NCBI GenBank assembly: GCA_036426205.1
Contig: CM071570.1
Coordinates: 56,685,352-56,749,351 of the forward strand
Length of the DNA: 64,000 nucleotides
DNA from: Ascaphus truei
Taxonomy: Eukaryota > Chordata > Amphibia > Anura > Ascaphidae
Direction: 5' to 3'
The notes under the pieces: model-generated
Told to the model about the DNA's origin: nothing
Databases searched by the model: none
The model's input: only the letters and a program-made list of their open reading frames with translations
Made by a program: the position numbers and the translations under genes
Shown: positions 1 to 11,690 of the stretch, piece by piece
How the letters are laid out: each line of letters starts with the position of its first letter
Position numbering within the stretch: position 1 is the stretch's first letter

Positions 1-116
1 ATTGTAATGGGTGTTTTGGTTTTGAAGAAAATGTGATTCTATCACAATACCAACACAGCAGATCTAAGAACAGGTACAATTTCTACTGGAAGTCTTGAAT
101 TTTTTTCAGATTCGAT

Positions 117-129
117 GCACACACACATT

Positions 130-190
<61 letters not shown>
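117..190. repeat. (TA)n microsatellite
   Basis: A short CA run leads into an almost pure TA dinucleotide tract of about 60 bases. It is simple-sequence DNA with no coding content. The flanking AT-rich DNA (1-116 and 191-775) shows no gene or repeat I can name; the 67-codon frame there has no supporting features. Confidence 0.95.
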
Positions 191-775
191 CAAATTATAG
201 TCGTGTTGTAGTGATAATTAAAGCGTGTAGGGTGGGTATAGTCTCATAAATGTTCTCAATTTTAGTTATGGTGAGATGAGGGAAATTAAAACTTTTTAAT
301 GAGGCCAATAAAAATGAGAAATTGCTCCTGCTCAAGACAGTTATGGCAGCTCCAATAGGTACAGTATGTTTAGAAAGAGCTCTTTTAAAAAAAAGGAAAG
401 ATATTCAAGGATAAGCAGGATCTGTTAACATGTAAGGTTGGTGATCCTAGGAGTGATCTGCCATTCACTGGAATTAGAGAAATGTAAATGTGCTTCCCTT
501 TGAAAAGAGAATTGTAAAGTTTTTCCTGATACATAAATACAGCATCAGGTCCTGTAAGATTATTTTAAAATATGTTTTCCTAAAATTCAGAACTGTTGGA
601 GCGTGTCATAGCAAAGTATGCGATAGAGATAATAAATGGAAAGTAACAGCAATTTCCCAAAGGAAAATATATTTTTTGGACCGATTAAACTGAAATTAAA
701 CCATATATAGAGCATCATTCTTTTAGAAATGGTGTCCAGTCATATTAATTGATTAGAGGAGCACTCTCATGAAAA

Positions 776-1006
776 TACAGCTCAACCCCCTTATAACGCT
801 GTGCTTGGGGTCCAAAGAATCACATCACGTTATAAGCGGATCACGTTCGAAACAATGTATGCGTTATAGAATAAAGTATTTACAGTAAGATACCAATAAT
901 CGTGTTGTAAAGTATTCATAAATACGAAAATTGGGAGCCACGCTTGCATCGCGTTATAAGCGGATTCGTGTTGTAACTGATCGCATTATAACGGGGTTGA
1001 GCTGTA
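776..1006. mobile_element. pogo/Tigger-like MITE with TA target duplication
   Basis: The ends are inverted copies: CAGCTCAACCCCCTTATAACG at the left and, reverse-complemented, CAGCTCAACCCCGTTATAATG at the right. They match at 19 of 21 positions. TA dinucleotides flank both ends (776-777 and 1005-1006), giving a 227-bp element at 778-1004. CAG termini and a TA duplication fit the Tc1/mariner-pogo (Tigger) group. There is no transposase frame, so it is non-autonomous. A truncated relative lies near 23421-23505. Confidence 0.8.
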
Positions 1007-2711
1007 TTTTTTTATGGACTGTACAAAATGCAGACATTTAAAGTTGCAATGCCACAAAGAGGATGGAAAAGAAGAACGTAAAAAAATGTAAACGTATAAA
1101 AAGATGTAGCAGGGCTTATTACTCTTATGATATTGCGTTTCCGCTGGTGCATTTTTTCCCGCAGCTTCATTCAAACAAATAGATCCATGAGTAACAATAT
1201 GGTGGGTAACTTGAAATATCAGGAGAAATAACACCTGTGACATCTACATGCGATTAGACGTATTCAGTCCCCCATAAAGTGAAATGTACTTATTTGTTTC
1301 TAGGGTAAAATGTGTTTTTATTTTCACCAGATGTCCTGCTATTTTTCAATATGGTATGCTTTTTGTTCTACAGTTTGTTCTGTTTGTCTTGTGATTGCAT
1401 CACAATGACTTCTCAAATAAGGAGAAAACGTTATTGATTCATTACTGTATCTAACATTTTGAAATTCCACAAATGTTATTATCATGAAAGAGATTAGATA
1501 CATATTGTAAAGAATTCTACAAAGATTTTGCTTACAATGAAAACAAGTACTGTGCACTTGATAGTACACTGGATGATGATTTTGGGCCGAAAATGGCCTG
1601 AATGGCTACTTCAGGAATATTCAGTAAAGTACATAGTTAATTTAGGCTAATTTCCTAAGGTTGAATAATCCTTGTATTTTGATCATCTTGTTCTGAGCAG
1701 TTGTGGTGGTTTTTGTTTTGCCTTTATTAGGCTTGCAGGAATATGCTTCTTTTGTGTTGTTCTTTTTTTTCTGGTTAGAGGTAAGTCTATTTCTATTAAA
1801 CACGTTGGAGGGATTGGGAGGCTGTCTGTAGGCTATTATGGGTGGCTCAGGTAAAATAGTTTTTTTTAAGTATTTTCCCCCTACAAATCACAAGTTCTAG
1901 ATCTTTGATGATACTAATGAGATGCATGAGGACGGGGGTTGTAGATTATGAATAGAGGTATCCATTGAGTCTTCTTTCTTATTTTTTACTTTATTAAATG
2001 CTCACTTTTCTGGTGGTCTGACAGATTTGTGAATCTATATTTAGGCTATATAAACAAATTATTTTTCCAATAGACACATCTCAATACTTAATATTGCATT
2101 GACCACACATTTCTGCTATATTCTGTACCAGACACATCAACATCATATACTTGAGAAATGTAAGCAAAATCATACACAAAAGTTAATGCCTTATTGTGTC
2201 CAATCAGAATTAAGATTTTGTATAGGTAAACTAATCACAATTGTTATTCTAACAGAAGCATGTTTCTCAGTGTAAGAGGTGTCAGAATCCCACTGTTTTA
2301 TTTTCAGTATAATCATCAGGTATAATAGAAGTAATGTCACACTGATATAAAATTATGGTATGATACTGGTCACTTGCTGTGAAAATAAATGCACACAAAA
2401 GTTATTTCCTAAAATCTTTGCAGGAGACCAATATCCTCTTAAAGAAATATTACAATTATTCATTTTTATATCACTGATTTGAGATACGCTGGTTAAACTG
2501 GAGAATAGGCTTGTATGAATTATAAGGACAAATTCTTAAGACATAAATGGTAAAAAGTGAGAATAGAGTCTTGACTGCAGACTTTACAATCTAAGCATTG
2601 TAGCAACCAGAAAGTCATATAATGGGATGCATGGGCGGGTGTGTAAATGAATATAAGCAAAAAAGGAAAAATAACAGAAAATACTGGGTGTATAAGTGTG
2701 TAGGGGGTACA
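1007..2711. other. AT-rich stretch without recognised features
   Basis: About 1.7 kb of AT-rich sequence. I see no splice-flanked exon, no terminal repeats and no convincing frame; the 60-85 codon frames here look random. Confidence 0.5.
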
Positions 2712-3744
2712 GTATGTATGTATATCTATAGTTATATATCACCGACTGTGGTTACAAAAGAGACAATACAGTACAGGGAATTATAATACAATAAGTGCAA
2801 CATACAAAATCAGACAATAGGAAAGGTAATTCCTGTACTGGAGAGCTTACAGTCTATGTGGTATGTTGGAAGACTTACAGAGACAGCAGGTGAAGAATAA
2901 GTGCAGTAGATGGCAGTGCTTTGCCACAATGGTTGGTAGGAGCGACTGTGGGTGTAGGACAGTAGCCATGGGTCTAGGTCAGGGGTCGGCAACTTGCGGC
3001 TCTTTCCGCTCCTACTTGCGGCTCTCTGCAAGTTGTCGACCCCCAGCTGGTGCCTCTCTCCCTCACTATCCTGGCGGTGGCTCGGGGTGGCCCGACCGGC
3101 ACTGGTCGCTGGTTGTTGCCGCTGGACCCAGTGTCATCCAAGCTGCTTGCCTGCCTCTCTCCTGTACTGTCCAATGCCGTACTTTCATGCCAGTGCTCGC
3201 TGGAAGTGTGTATCGCAACTTCCGGCGCAAGCCGACGTCACAGAGCCTGGCGTGGGACAGTACAGGAGAGAGGCAGGCAAGCAAATGGGGAGACGTCTGG
3301 TCCAGCGGCAACAAGAGGCCCGGCCAGCGCCAAAGGCACCGGTAGGATAGTAAGGGAGAGAGGCAGCAGCTGGGGGTTGGCAACCAGCAGAGAGTCTCCC
3401 CCTCCGCAGCCACCAGCAGAACAGTGAGGGAGAGATGCTCAATGTAAGTGTATATGTGTGATTGTATGTATGTATGTGTATATATATATATATACATACA
3501 GTGTAAGACAAATAGGCATAACCACACGCCCGTGGCGAGTGAATTTAGGCCGCTGGTGAGCCGTGCTGCGGCTCTATGAATTCCCCTGCTCGCGCCAATT
3601 TTTTTTTTTTTTAAATATATAATCCCCCTCCCTGATTGAAGTAGAGAAGAATGGTGGAGCACTGCTAGAAAAAAATGATGAAGGGCTGGAGGCTTGTGGC
3701 AAGTTAAAAATGCTTTAATCTATTGCATAAGTAGACCGAGCTAC

Positions 3745-3855
3745 AGAAAGAGGAGGTTCTCTAACGCGTTTCTCGCTGTCAAAGTGCTTTGTCAAAGAGA
3801 CTCTTTGACAAAGCGCTTTGACAGCGCGAAACGCATTAGAGAACCTCCTCTTTCT
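3745..3855. repeat. 111-nt near-perfect hairpin
   Basis: The sequence from AGAAAGAGGAGG at 3745 is mirrored to CCTCCTCTTTCT at 3855, centred at 3800. Each half carries the string GAAACGC next to a GCGC-type stem. It lies inside the composite insertion at 2979-3889. Confidence 0.95.
3796..3845 (+). ncRNA. degenerate hammerhead-ribozyme-like motif
   Basis: Read on the plus strand, the right half of the hairpin fits the layout of a minimal type I hammerhead. It has a CTCT arm pairing with AGAG (stem I), TTGACAA where CTGATGA is expected, a GCGC/GCGC stem II, GAAA, then CGCA and TT. The left half gives the same layout on the minus strand with CGCG. Changes in the CUGAUGA box make cleavage unlikely. 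Such motifs are known from Penelope-like elements; identity here is inferred. Confidence 0.4.
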
Positions 3856-3897
3856 TCCATGGCTCTTCTTCCATGAGAGGTTGCAGCCAGGTCTAGG

Positions 3898-4600
3898 CTG
3901 TTGAAATGCTTCATTTAAGAGGTGAGTTTTAAGGTTTCACTTAAAGGTGGGAAGAGAAGGTGCTTGGTGTATACAGAGTGTCAGGGTGTTATACAGATAA
4001 GGGACAGTAAGGGGAAAAAGTGTAAGGCGAGAGAGATCAGTAGTGGTGAAAGTGGGGGAAAGGAGATGAAGGCCAGAGTGCAGGAGATGAGCAGGGACAT
4101 AATGAGAGACCAAGCTGATACTGTATGTAGGGAGTAGCAGTGAGTGGATAGCCTTGAAGGTAAGAAGGAGAACTTTGTAGGTGTAACCAGAGTTACAGAA
4201 AGAAAGTCTCCAATTGTTGCCCTCAACCTTTTATCAGAAAAATATATTTTCTATATATATTTATATTAATTGATAAATCAACAAATTGATATAATCATAT
4301 GAAGAGAGTGGTGAAAATTATCACCTGGGCAAAATCATATATAATGTATTGGAGATTGGTCATCATACAAATCCTTGAGTACCAAACTCTGGTTATATTT
4401 ATCGTATTTCCCTTATGCACCACTTTTATGACTTCTGATTTGCATTTAAGTATTAAGGTTGCACGGTTAGTTATCTGTATGTGTATGAACTTTGTAGGTG
4501 ATCTGAAACATGATGGGAAGCCATGAGAGGGATTTAAGGAGACGATTAACAGGGACTGTTCGGGGGGAAAAGTTAAAATTATTCTAGCAGCTGATTTTGG
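3898..4600 (-). mobile_element. resumed LINE 3' region
   Basis: After the insertion the LINE text continues from GTCTAGGCTG. It contains the 'ttttaaggtttcacttaaaggtgg' region seen as 'ttttagatgggtcttaaaggtgg' in the copies at 6530 and 14880. Part of 4240-4500 is AT-rich and may be a further small insertion, because LINE similarity is lost between about 4215 and 4495. Confidence 0.6.
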
Positions 4601-4614
4601 ATAGATTTCAAAGG

Positions 4615-5785
4615 TTAGAGTTGTGAGGCAGGGAAGTCTGTTAGCAGAATATTACAATAATTTAGTTGGGATGTGATAAGGGCATGCATTAGCATTTTAG
4701 CAGTAGATTGACAGAGGAAAAAGAAGATCTCTGCAATGTTATGGAGGAAAAAGCAACAAATTGTAGCCATGACGTGAATGTGAAAGGAGAAAGAAAGGGA
4801 GAGTCGAGTGCCACACCTAGGCAACGTGCTTTAGCTTTTGTGACAGGATAGATGGTAGTACTGTTTATTGTGGTTGGAAAAAGGGGATATTAGGCCAGGT
4901 TTGGGAGGAAATATGAGCTCAGTTCTAGACATATTTAGTGTAAGGCGGCTGAGCACCATCCATGAGGATATAGCCAGGAGGCAATCAGAGACTTGGGACT
5001 GGATTGCTGGTGTGAGGTTTGGGGGGAATAAATATATCAGTGTATCATCTGCATAGAGATGATACCTAAAGCCAAAAGAGTTGATGAGGTCACCAAGTGA
5101 TCGTGTGCAGAGGAAAGGAGAAGTCAACAGGAGACAAAGATGTTAGCGACAGAGACCGAAAATGTGCAATGTGAGAGATATGATGAGAACCAAGATAGAG
5201 GTTGGTGATGAATATCAAGAGAGTGTATAATATAAAGGAGAAGATAGTGATCAATATTATCGAAGGCAGCAGAGAGATTGAGTAGGATAAATAGGGAAAA
5301 AATTACCTGGGGATTTTGCTTCATGGGGATCATTTGCTACTTTAGTGAGCACAGTCTCCGTTGAGGGAGCTGTACGAAAACCAGATTGTAAATTAGTTTT
5401 TGAGAATAGAGGAAAGTGCCAGAGGACAAGGAGGAGTTGAAGATATGGGTGAGAGTGGGGATTAAGACAGGAGCAAAAGTTCTGATAAGGTGTGAGGGAA
5501 TGGGATCGGGAATGGAATCAAGAGGGCATGTTGTAGATGGAGAAGAGAACATCAGCTTAGAAACTTCCAACTTTGTAGCAGGAGAAAATGAATCAAGACT
5601 GGAAAAGAAGGTATAGTTAGAAGCAGAGAGGAGTGGGAAGGGACAGAAGGAATCTCATTGTGGTGAAGAATCCACTTTCCCTTTAAAGTTGTTGACAAAG
5701 ACTTCAGAAGAAGTGAAGGAAGAAAGGGAAATGGGAGAAGAAAGTCAGAGGAGGCATTCAAATACAGAGAAAATACGGCATGCAT
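4615..5785 (-). pseudogene. LINE reverse-transcriptase fragments
   Basis: Minus-strand frames at 5337-5570, 5124-5333, 4831-5127 and 4615-4824 are consecutive pieces of a non-LTR reverse transcriptase. The 5124-5333 piece has the LSAAFDNIDH block. The 4831-5127 piece has the catalytic YADDT at about 5040-5055, followed by the [15 protein letters not shown] region. The 4615-4824 piece has the LNYCNILL block near the C-terminus. Frame changes and stops between the pieces show that the gene is dead. The polymerase would copy the element's own RNA by target-primed reverse transcription in the nucleus. Confidence 0.85.
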
Positions 5786-6211
5786 TGGATTTGTGAGTGA
5801 TGATGAGTGACGAAAAGTAATGTTGCTGGGCCTTAGTCAGAGCAGAGGTAAACAGGAGAGGAGAATTTATAGTGTAGAAAGTCAGCATGAGTGCGAGATT
5901 TCCTCCGTAGGCGTTCAGAGGAGTGAGTGCAAAGGAAGTGTTTGTGAATTTAGCTAGGACTGTGGGTTACAGGGATTGTGGAACCAGAGTCGTGAAGGGG
6001 CCTGTATGTGTGGACCGTATATCTTTATTTATATAGTGCCATCCAGGTACATTGCACGTCACAGCAGTAATATACGTAACATAATAATATAACACATAAT
6101 GGGAATAAGCACTTCAGACATGAAAGAAACAATAGGAAAGGGAGTCCCTGCCCTGAAGAGTTTACAATCGAAGTGGTAATTAGAGAGAACTTTCAGAGAC
6201 AGTAGGAATGT

Positions 6212-6431
6212 TGTGACAGGGCAGAACCCCCGTGTAAAAGGGCCTATCCTCCCAGCCCTGCAGATAGGGACTTGGAGAGTGAGTTAGTCCTTACAAAGGG
6301 ATAAGCTATTTGTTTATTTGGTCATTTTCTTAAAGATGTATTGTTTAAAGCTATTGGCTGAATAAAAGCCATGATTTATTTTCCCCAAATATGTCTCTCT
6401 GGTTGTACCTCTGCACATGTCTCTTACAAAC
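6212..6431 (+). mobile_element. short solo LTR inside the LINE
   Basis: The insert begins TGTGACAGGGCAG and has an AATAAA-type signal (gctgaataaaagcc, about 6358-6370) downstream of its middle. ATGTT lies next to both edges (6208-6212 and 6432-6436), and LINE sequence resumes at 'aaggtaagtgc'. The TGTGACAGG start resembles the solo LTR at 47937. The exact right edge is uncertain by a few bases. Confidence 0.55.
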
Positions 6432-6754
6432 ATGTTAAGGTAAGTGCTTCGCAGGGGTCAAGGTTAGTGCATCTGAGTTGAATAGTATCAGCCAGCAGAG
6501 CTACCCATATGCTTCATTAAGGAGGTGTGGTTTTAGATGGGTCTTAAAGGTGGAGAGAGGGGGTGCCAGTCGGATATTGAGGAGAAAGATATTCCAGAGG
6601 TGGGGAAGTGAGTGAGAAAAGTTTTATGCGGGAGAGGGCTTTAGATACAAAAGGGGTAGAGAGAAGACATCCTTGAGCAGAGCCCAAGAGTCGGGCAGGT
6701 GTATAGCATGAAACTAGGGCTGAAATTGAAGGAGGGGCAGAAAAGTGTATAGCC

Positions 6755-7564
6755 TTAAAAGTGAGGAGGATAATTTTGTAAGTGATAGAGTTTAATTGGA
6801 ATCCAGGAGATGGATTTCAGCAAGAGAGACGCTGAGACAGATTTAGGAGAGAGTAAAGTGATTCTAGCAGCAGCATTTATGATAGATTGTTGGGGAGACA
6901 GGGGAGAGGTAGGAAGGCCATACAGTAGAAGGTTACAATAGTTGGGATGGGAGAGAATAAGGGCCTGCATTAAAGTTTTGTTTTTGCAGTAGAGGGACAG
7001 AGGAAAGGCTTATCTTGGCAATGTTACAGAGGTAAAAACAACAGGTTTTAGCTACATTGTAAATGTGGGAGGAGTCAAGTGTGAGCCCTAGGCTGTGTGC
7101 TTGTGATACTGCGTGTATGATAGTACTGTTAACAGTAATGTAGAAGGGAGCAGTAGGGCCAAGCTTGGGAGGAAGTATGAGGAGCTCCAGCTTTTAAATG
7201 TTGATAAGTTTTAGTCGGCAAAGGTCCATCCAGGATGATATAGCAGAAAGACAATCAGAGACTTTAGTCTGTACAGCAGGTGTAAATTCAGGGGTTGAAA
7301 GATACATTTGTGTGTCATCAGCATATATGTGATACTTGAACCATAGAGATGGGATAAGGTCATCTAGACAGAGTGTATAAAAAGAAAAGAGAAGAGGTCA
7401 CAGGACAGAGGGTACCGCCACATCGATAAAGGAGGAAGAGGTATTGCAAATGAGACACTGAAAGTATGATGGGAGAGGTAAGAGAATATCCAAGATAGTG
7501 CTCTGTTACAGATACTAAGAGTATGGAGAATGTGAAGGAGAAGAGGCTGGTCCACAGTAATCAA
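6755..7564 (-). pseudogene. LINE RT C-terminal fragments
   Basis: The minus-strand frame 6755-6970 reads ALILSHPNYCNLLLYGLP and continues with INAAARITLL, a block typical of CR1/L2 polymerases just after the palm. The 7364-7564 frame has the DQPLLLHILHTL and SYLSHHTFSVSFA blocks. The intervening sequence is frameshifted, so this is relic coding sequence. Confidence 0.8.
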
Positions 7565-8223
7565 AGGCTGCAGAGAGGTCGAGTAATAGGAGCAGAGTGT
7601 AATGACTTTTGTCTTTGTGCAGCATGAAGGTCATTTATTATTTTGGTGAGGGCTGTTTCAGTGGAGTGAGCAGTGCAGAAGCCAGATTGTAAAGGGTCTA
7701 GAAGAGAGAGTAGGTTGTGAAAAAATGTAGCAAGTGAGAGAATACAAGGTGTTCAAGGAATTTAGAGGCAAAAGGCAGGAGGGAGACAGGGCGATACTTA
7801 GAGAGACAGGTAGAGTCAAGCTTGTTGTTTATGAGAAGGATATAACTGTTGCATGCTTGAAGGAGACGGGAAAGGTACCAGAGTAGAGGGAGGAGTTGAA
7901 AATGTGTAAGTGTAGGGATTAGAGTAGGAGAAAGAGGGCTAAGAAAAGGGAGGGCATGGGGTCAAGAGGGCAGGTGGTAGAGTTTGAAAAAGAGATCAGC
8001 AGTGACACGTTCTCCTCTGTGACAGAGGAAAAGAAGTTGAGGAAAGCAGGAGGAGAGTTAGGAAGAGGTGTAGAATGTGAGTAGGCATATAGATTGAATG
8101 TAGTAGAAGGAGAAGTGTGAGAGAAATGAGTGGTGAATGAGAGGATGTGATGATTAGAAAGCTGAACGTAAGATAGAGAAATTAGAAAGGGAACAGTTTT
8201 TTAGTAAATGCCAGGCCTAGAAT

Positions 8224-8240
8224 GGGGGGGGGGGGGGGGG
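8224..8240. repeat. G17 homopolymer
   Basis: Seventeen consecutive G residues in the LINE, just before an AT-rich stretch (about 8260-8515) without LINE similarity. Confidence 0.95.
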
Positions 8241-8519
8241 ATGAGAGAATTTAGAGGATTAAGGGAACATGCACTGCAAGTTAAAGTTTCACACTGACAT
8301 CATTGATTCGTAATTTAGGTTAAACATTTTATTCAGTTTGGTTTTAGATGTTTATATTTTTATTTCTTTTTGCTTTATTATTTTAATTTATATCAGTTTG
8401 AGTGTAAATGTTAGAATTACCAATGTCGTCATATTTGTAAGATATGTCTATTGTCTCTAAAGATTTAGAGTTATAAATAATGTTCAATAGATATGTTTCT
8501 TTTGGTTACCTTATATGTA

Positions 8520-9071
8520 CTATGTGGATTCTATGTAGATCAGGTCTAAATAGTGACCATCCTTGGGTGTGCTGGAATTGGTCCATTGGTGAAAGCCATA
8601 GAAGGAGGTTAGAGAGAGAAAGTGAGATTCCAAGGTGACTGAGGGATTATCAATATGACAGTTGAAGTCCGTAAGTAAAAGGATGGGAGATTCGAGGAGA
8701 GAAAAATGAAAGCCATGATTCAAAGTCTGGGAGGAAGGAGGATGTAGAGTTATGTGGTCGGTAGATGACTGCCATGTGCAGAGAGAGAGGGTAGAAAATC
8801 TGGGTAGCATCAACTTCAAAGAAAGAGCATCAAACAGATGGAGGCATAGGGTGGAGCTGATCTTGGTAGTGGTTGGAAAAGAGGAGACCTACGCCTCCAC
8901 CCTGGCCATTGGGGTGTCGAGTGTGTGAGAGGGAGACCACCGTAGGAGACAGCAGCATCCACAGCAGTCTGGGACGAGAAGAGGTTGTGTACAGGCAGAG
9001 CTTTGTTGGTGAGAAGCAAGGGAGACGAGGACTATTAAGTTATATGGGTTAATGCCCTTACCAGGGCACAA
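8520..9071 (-). pseudogene. LINE apyrimidinic-endonuclease fragment
   Basis: The minus-strand frame 8520-8819 contains LLTDFNCHIDNP, matching the 'GDFN' block of APE-type endonucleases in non-LTR retrotransposons, and DLIYIEST near its end. Upstream, the minus strand around 8880-8930 encodes a Gly-rich GQGGGVGL-like block, as expected before it. In an active element this enzyme would nick the target DNA. Here it is frameshifted. Confidence 0.75.
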
Positions 9072-9585
9072 GCATGTGTGTATATGGTCAGGTCCATGAT
9101 TAGTAGAGATATCACCAGCACCAAAAAGGAGTAGTGAGAGACAGGGGTGCTTTTTTGCTGAGGATGCAGAAGTAGCTGGGATAGCATTACGTAAATAGTG
9201 AGCCAGTGTCTGGGTACAGGTAAAGGTGGAGGGAAGGGAGATGAAGAAATGTTGATAGGACGAGGGGAGTGGGGAAGGTGGATAGAATAGAAAACTTTAC
9301 AAAGCAGTGAGAAAACTACAAACAGAAAAAACAATAGGGAGGGCATATTGGGATGCAGGCAGAAGGGAGAGACAAAGGTAGGACAGAGTTATCAGATGAT
9401 GCAGGATATGATATGTATGATTTGAAAGAGATGTATAAATCAGGCTTGAAAGGGCGCTGCAGTACTGAAGGGTAGACAGCAGCATATAAAGTTATTGTGT
9501 TTCAATAGTGCAAAATTGTCAGAACATTTTTAAGTTAAGTTCTCACAGTTGCAGAGTTAAAGTGCCAAATCCAGTTCTTCTTTTC

Positions 9586-9980
9586 TTAGGCTGGGTCCAT
9601 AGAGGGGGAAGCCTCGCTGAGCCGTGCGGAGGCTCCATGCTGAGCCCCCTCATCCTCAATGAGGATGTCTTTAAAGGGGGCTTCCGTGAGCGTCCGCAGG
9701 CGGGCTGAGGCGCAGGGATTTCAGCCGACAGCCGAAACTGTTTCTCAGCGCGCTGTCGGCTGAAAACACACAATCAGCGCGAAGCAGCTTCATGACGTCG
9801 ACGTCGTGATGTTGATGTCGGCGCTTCGCGGGCTATTTGCCCAGCGACGTCACTGCCCCGCCTCCACATCATGCACACTGGCTCGCCTGTCAGTCCATGG
9901 AATCGCTCCTGACCGAGCAGGCGAGCCTCAGCGTCAGCGCGGAAGAGCGCGGCTGGATCCCTCTATTGGCCTCAACCTTA
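9586..9980. mobile_element. Harbinger-like MITE, TTA duplication
   Basis: TTA flanks both ends (9586-9588 and 9978-9980). The ends are inverted: GGCTGGGTCCATAGAGGG at the left and GGTTGAGGCCAATAGAGGG on the reverse of the right. The inside is GC-rich, with CpG-rich direct and inverted blocks and no transposase frame. A 3-bp TWA duplication fits PIF/Harbinger. Confidence 0.75.
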
Positions 9981-10093
9981 TTCACCTCCTGTTTATCTCC
10001 ACAGACATTGTGGCACTTAAATAGTGCACAGCCAACTATTGGTACATTGGCATAGCGAATATAGACTTACATAAATACTCAGACAGAGGGAGA

Positions 10094-10495
10094 TACCAAA
10101 GAGATGTTAATACATCTGTTGCAGTCAGGTTACGTTGATAGACGTGAAAACAGCTTGAAGAACAGACAAAGAGACGTACTGTACAGTACCAAAGAGATGT
10201 TAACCACTTGAGTGCCTCAAGACGTAGCTACTACTGTTCTACTGTACACTCATGATGCCCCATGACAACTATGTTCAAAAATCCTGCTCCTTCTGCTAAG
10301 GCAGATCACGTGCGATCTGAACTGATGGCAGAAGGAAGAGGGTCGACGAAATCGATCAAGTGACCGCCGCTTCATTGTACTCTGTCCCCACCGCCCCTCC
10401 AGCACTCAAATGGTTAATTTCTTTGTCTGTTGCAGTCAGGTTAAATGAATAGAAGTGAAAGCAGCTTGGAGCCCAGACAGAGGGACATACCTTTG
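10094..10495. repeat. direct repeat pair flanking a MITE
   Basis: The stretch at about 10105-10190 (containing TGTTGCAGTCAGGTTA and GAAAACAGCTTG) recurs at about 10425-10495 (TGTTGCAGTCAGGTTAAATG and GAAAGCAGCTTGG). The MITE at 10200-10417 lies between the two copies. Confidence 0.75.
10200..10417. mobile_element. piggyBac-like MITE at TTAA
   Basis: TTAACCACTTGAGTGCC at the left is matched on the reverse of the right end by TTAACCATTTGAGTGCT. TTAA is at both termini (10200-10203 and 10414-10417). TTAA plus a CCANTT-type end suggests a piggyBac derivative of 218 bp without transposase. Confidence 0.7.
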
Positions 10496-10599
10496 TGAAG
10501 AAATTAATCAGAATCTATTAGTCCACATATATGCATGCATATTTAAATGTATATAAAATATTAAAGTTCTACGGATCATAGCTCCATATATATACAGTA

Positions 10600-11690
10600 T
10601 AATGGTAGAGTAGATTCTCAAATGGTGTATAGTGAAAGAAGAGGGGGAAATGCAGGGTTTTTGTAGTAGAGAGTTAGGAGAAAAATATTGAATGAAAATT
10701 TAATAGGAAGCCAGCAAAGGGATTTGACAGAGTGGGGGCTGAAGCAAATTAGTAGATAACTGTAGTGTAATGATTGTACATGCACTTTTTAATTCCGGTA
10801 AATGTGGAGTAGTTGAAAGGTCACTTAGGTGGAGGTTACAGGTCAAGTATAGGGATAGGGAACAGTTAAGTATGACACAATGACTGCATATTTGTTGTGG
10901 GAGATAAATGGTACAGTAATGCCACCAAGCAATTGTGAGGTTTACTACCACTGCTTTAGTAGAGAATGCACATGGAAAGACTGATTGTAGAGATCAAGGA
11001 GAGAGTGGGAGTTGACAAATGTACAAGATTACACTAGATGTTTGCAAAAGAAAAGGGACTAGAGAGACCGGCAAATACTGGAAGTGTATAGAGAACCAAA
11101 ACAATACATGTTTTTTTATAGGTATTTAATCCTCAGGGATTGTCTAAAGGCAAACAGAAATTTACCAGAATATAAGAGAGGTTTTTGAGAACTGGGGTTA
11201 AGGCAATAAAGAGGAATTTGATTAGGTGAGAGAGGATGTAATACATTGCTAGGATAATGAGGCAAGAGGCGAAAGCCAGAATTGCGTTTCTTGTTTCTGT
11301 GGCAACAGGGTTAAGTTGGAAAAACAAGTCAACTAAAGTGTGTTTTTTTGAGAATGGAGTTGCTTTTAAGTTGTCAGTAAAGTCTTGAGGAGGTAAAGAG
11401 GACAATAAAAGAGAAGGGGGTCTCTAGAGTACAAAGAGAACAAGGCTTCTATCTGTGACAACTGATGATAGAAGAGAAAGTTGCTTAGGAAGAGAGATGG
11501 AATGTGCAATGAAGATAGGCAGTATGCAAATGTAATTTTCTCCATAGATGTTCAGTGGCTGGAGCACAGGGGCAGATGAAGTGGGGTTCGGTGTTTAAGA
11601 AAGGTTCTGCGACAAGTTTAATTCCAGTGAATATAACTTGATTAAGAATTTTATTTTGCGTATTTAAAAGCACTGCGCCACTGTTTCAAA
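10600..11690 (-). mobile_element. older, more diverged LINE fragment
   Basis: Phrases such as 'aggaagccagcaaagggatttgacagag' and the minus-strand frames 10700-10951 and 11133-11405 parallel the LINE copies at 6700-8100 and 15100-15400, with heavier decay and many stops. It is a relic only. Confidence 0.6.

Larger units (their letters stand above)
2971..3897. mobile_element. hAT-like fold-back insertion in the LINE, 8-bp TSD
   Basis: The octamer GGTCTAGG occurs at 2971-2978 and 3890-3897, and LINE sequence continues on both outer sides. The insert starts TCAGGGGTCGGCAAC, like many hAT ends. The left arm (about 3035-3180) and right arm (about 3240-3390) are imperfect inverted copies that include the spacing around 'ctctctcctgtactgtcc'. 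The right part (3390-3889) is unrelated and contains another hairpin, so the insertion is probably composite. GC-rich frames here (160 aa plus strand, 198 aa minus strand) overlap each other across the palindrome and are not genes. Confidence 0.65.
2712..6010 (-). mobile_element. CR1/L2-type LINE, minus strand, interrupted
   Basis: The 3' tail of a non-LTR retrotransposon begins at about 2712, with a TATG-rich run like the tails at 6015 and 43160. Body sequence resumes after an insertion at 2979-3889 and runs to about 6010, where the tail of a second LINE abuts it. Read on the minus strand it gives reverse-transcriptase blocks in several frames. The element is 5'-truncated, frameshifted and inactive. 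CR1/L2 is inferred from RT motif style and 3' tail; a clade-level assignment would need a tree. Confidence 0.85.
6015..9485 (-). mobile_element. second CR1/L2-type LINE copy, minus strand, near full span
   Basis: The 3' tail starts with 'tatctttatttatatagtgcc' at about 6018 and the body can be followed to about 9485. Going up the element (increasing coordinate), it shows the RT C-terminus (6755-6970), RT core (7364-7564), an apyrimidinic endonuclease domain (8520-9020) and upstream sequence. A solo LTR sits at 6212-6431 and AT-rich DNA without LINE similarity at about 8260-8515. All frames are broken. Confidence 0.8.

Noticed and set aside
3066..3662. 198-aa minus frame and overlapping plus frames of 108-160 aa
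   Set aside because: They cover the two arms of a fold-back repeat plus a (TA)n tract; frames on both strands are mutual shadows.
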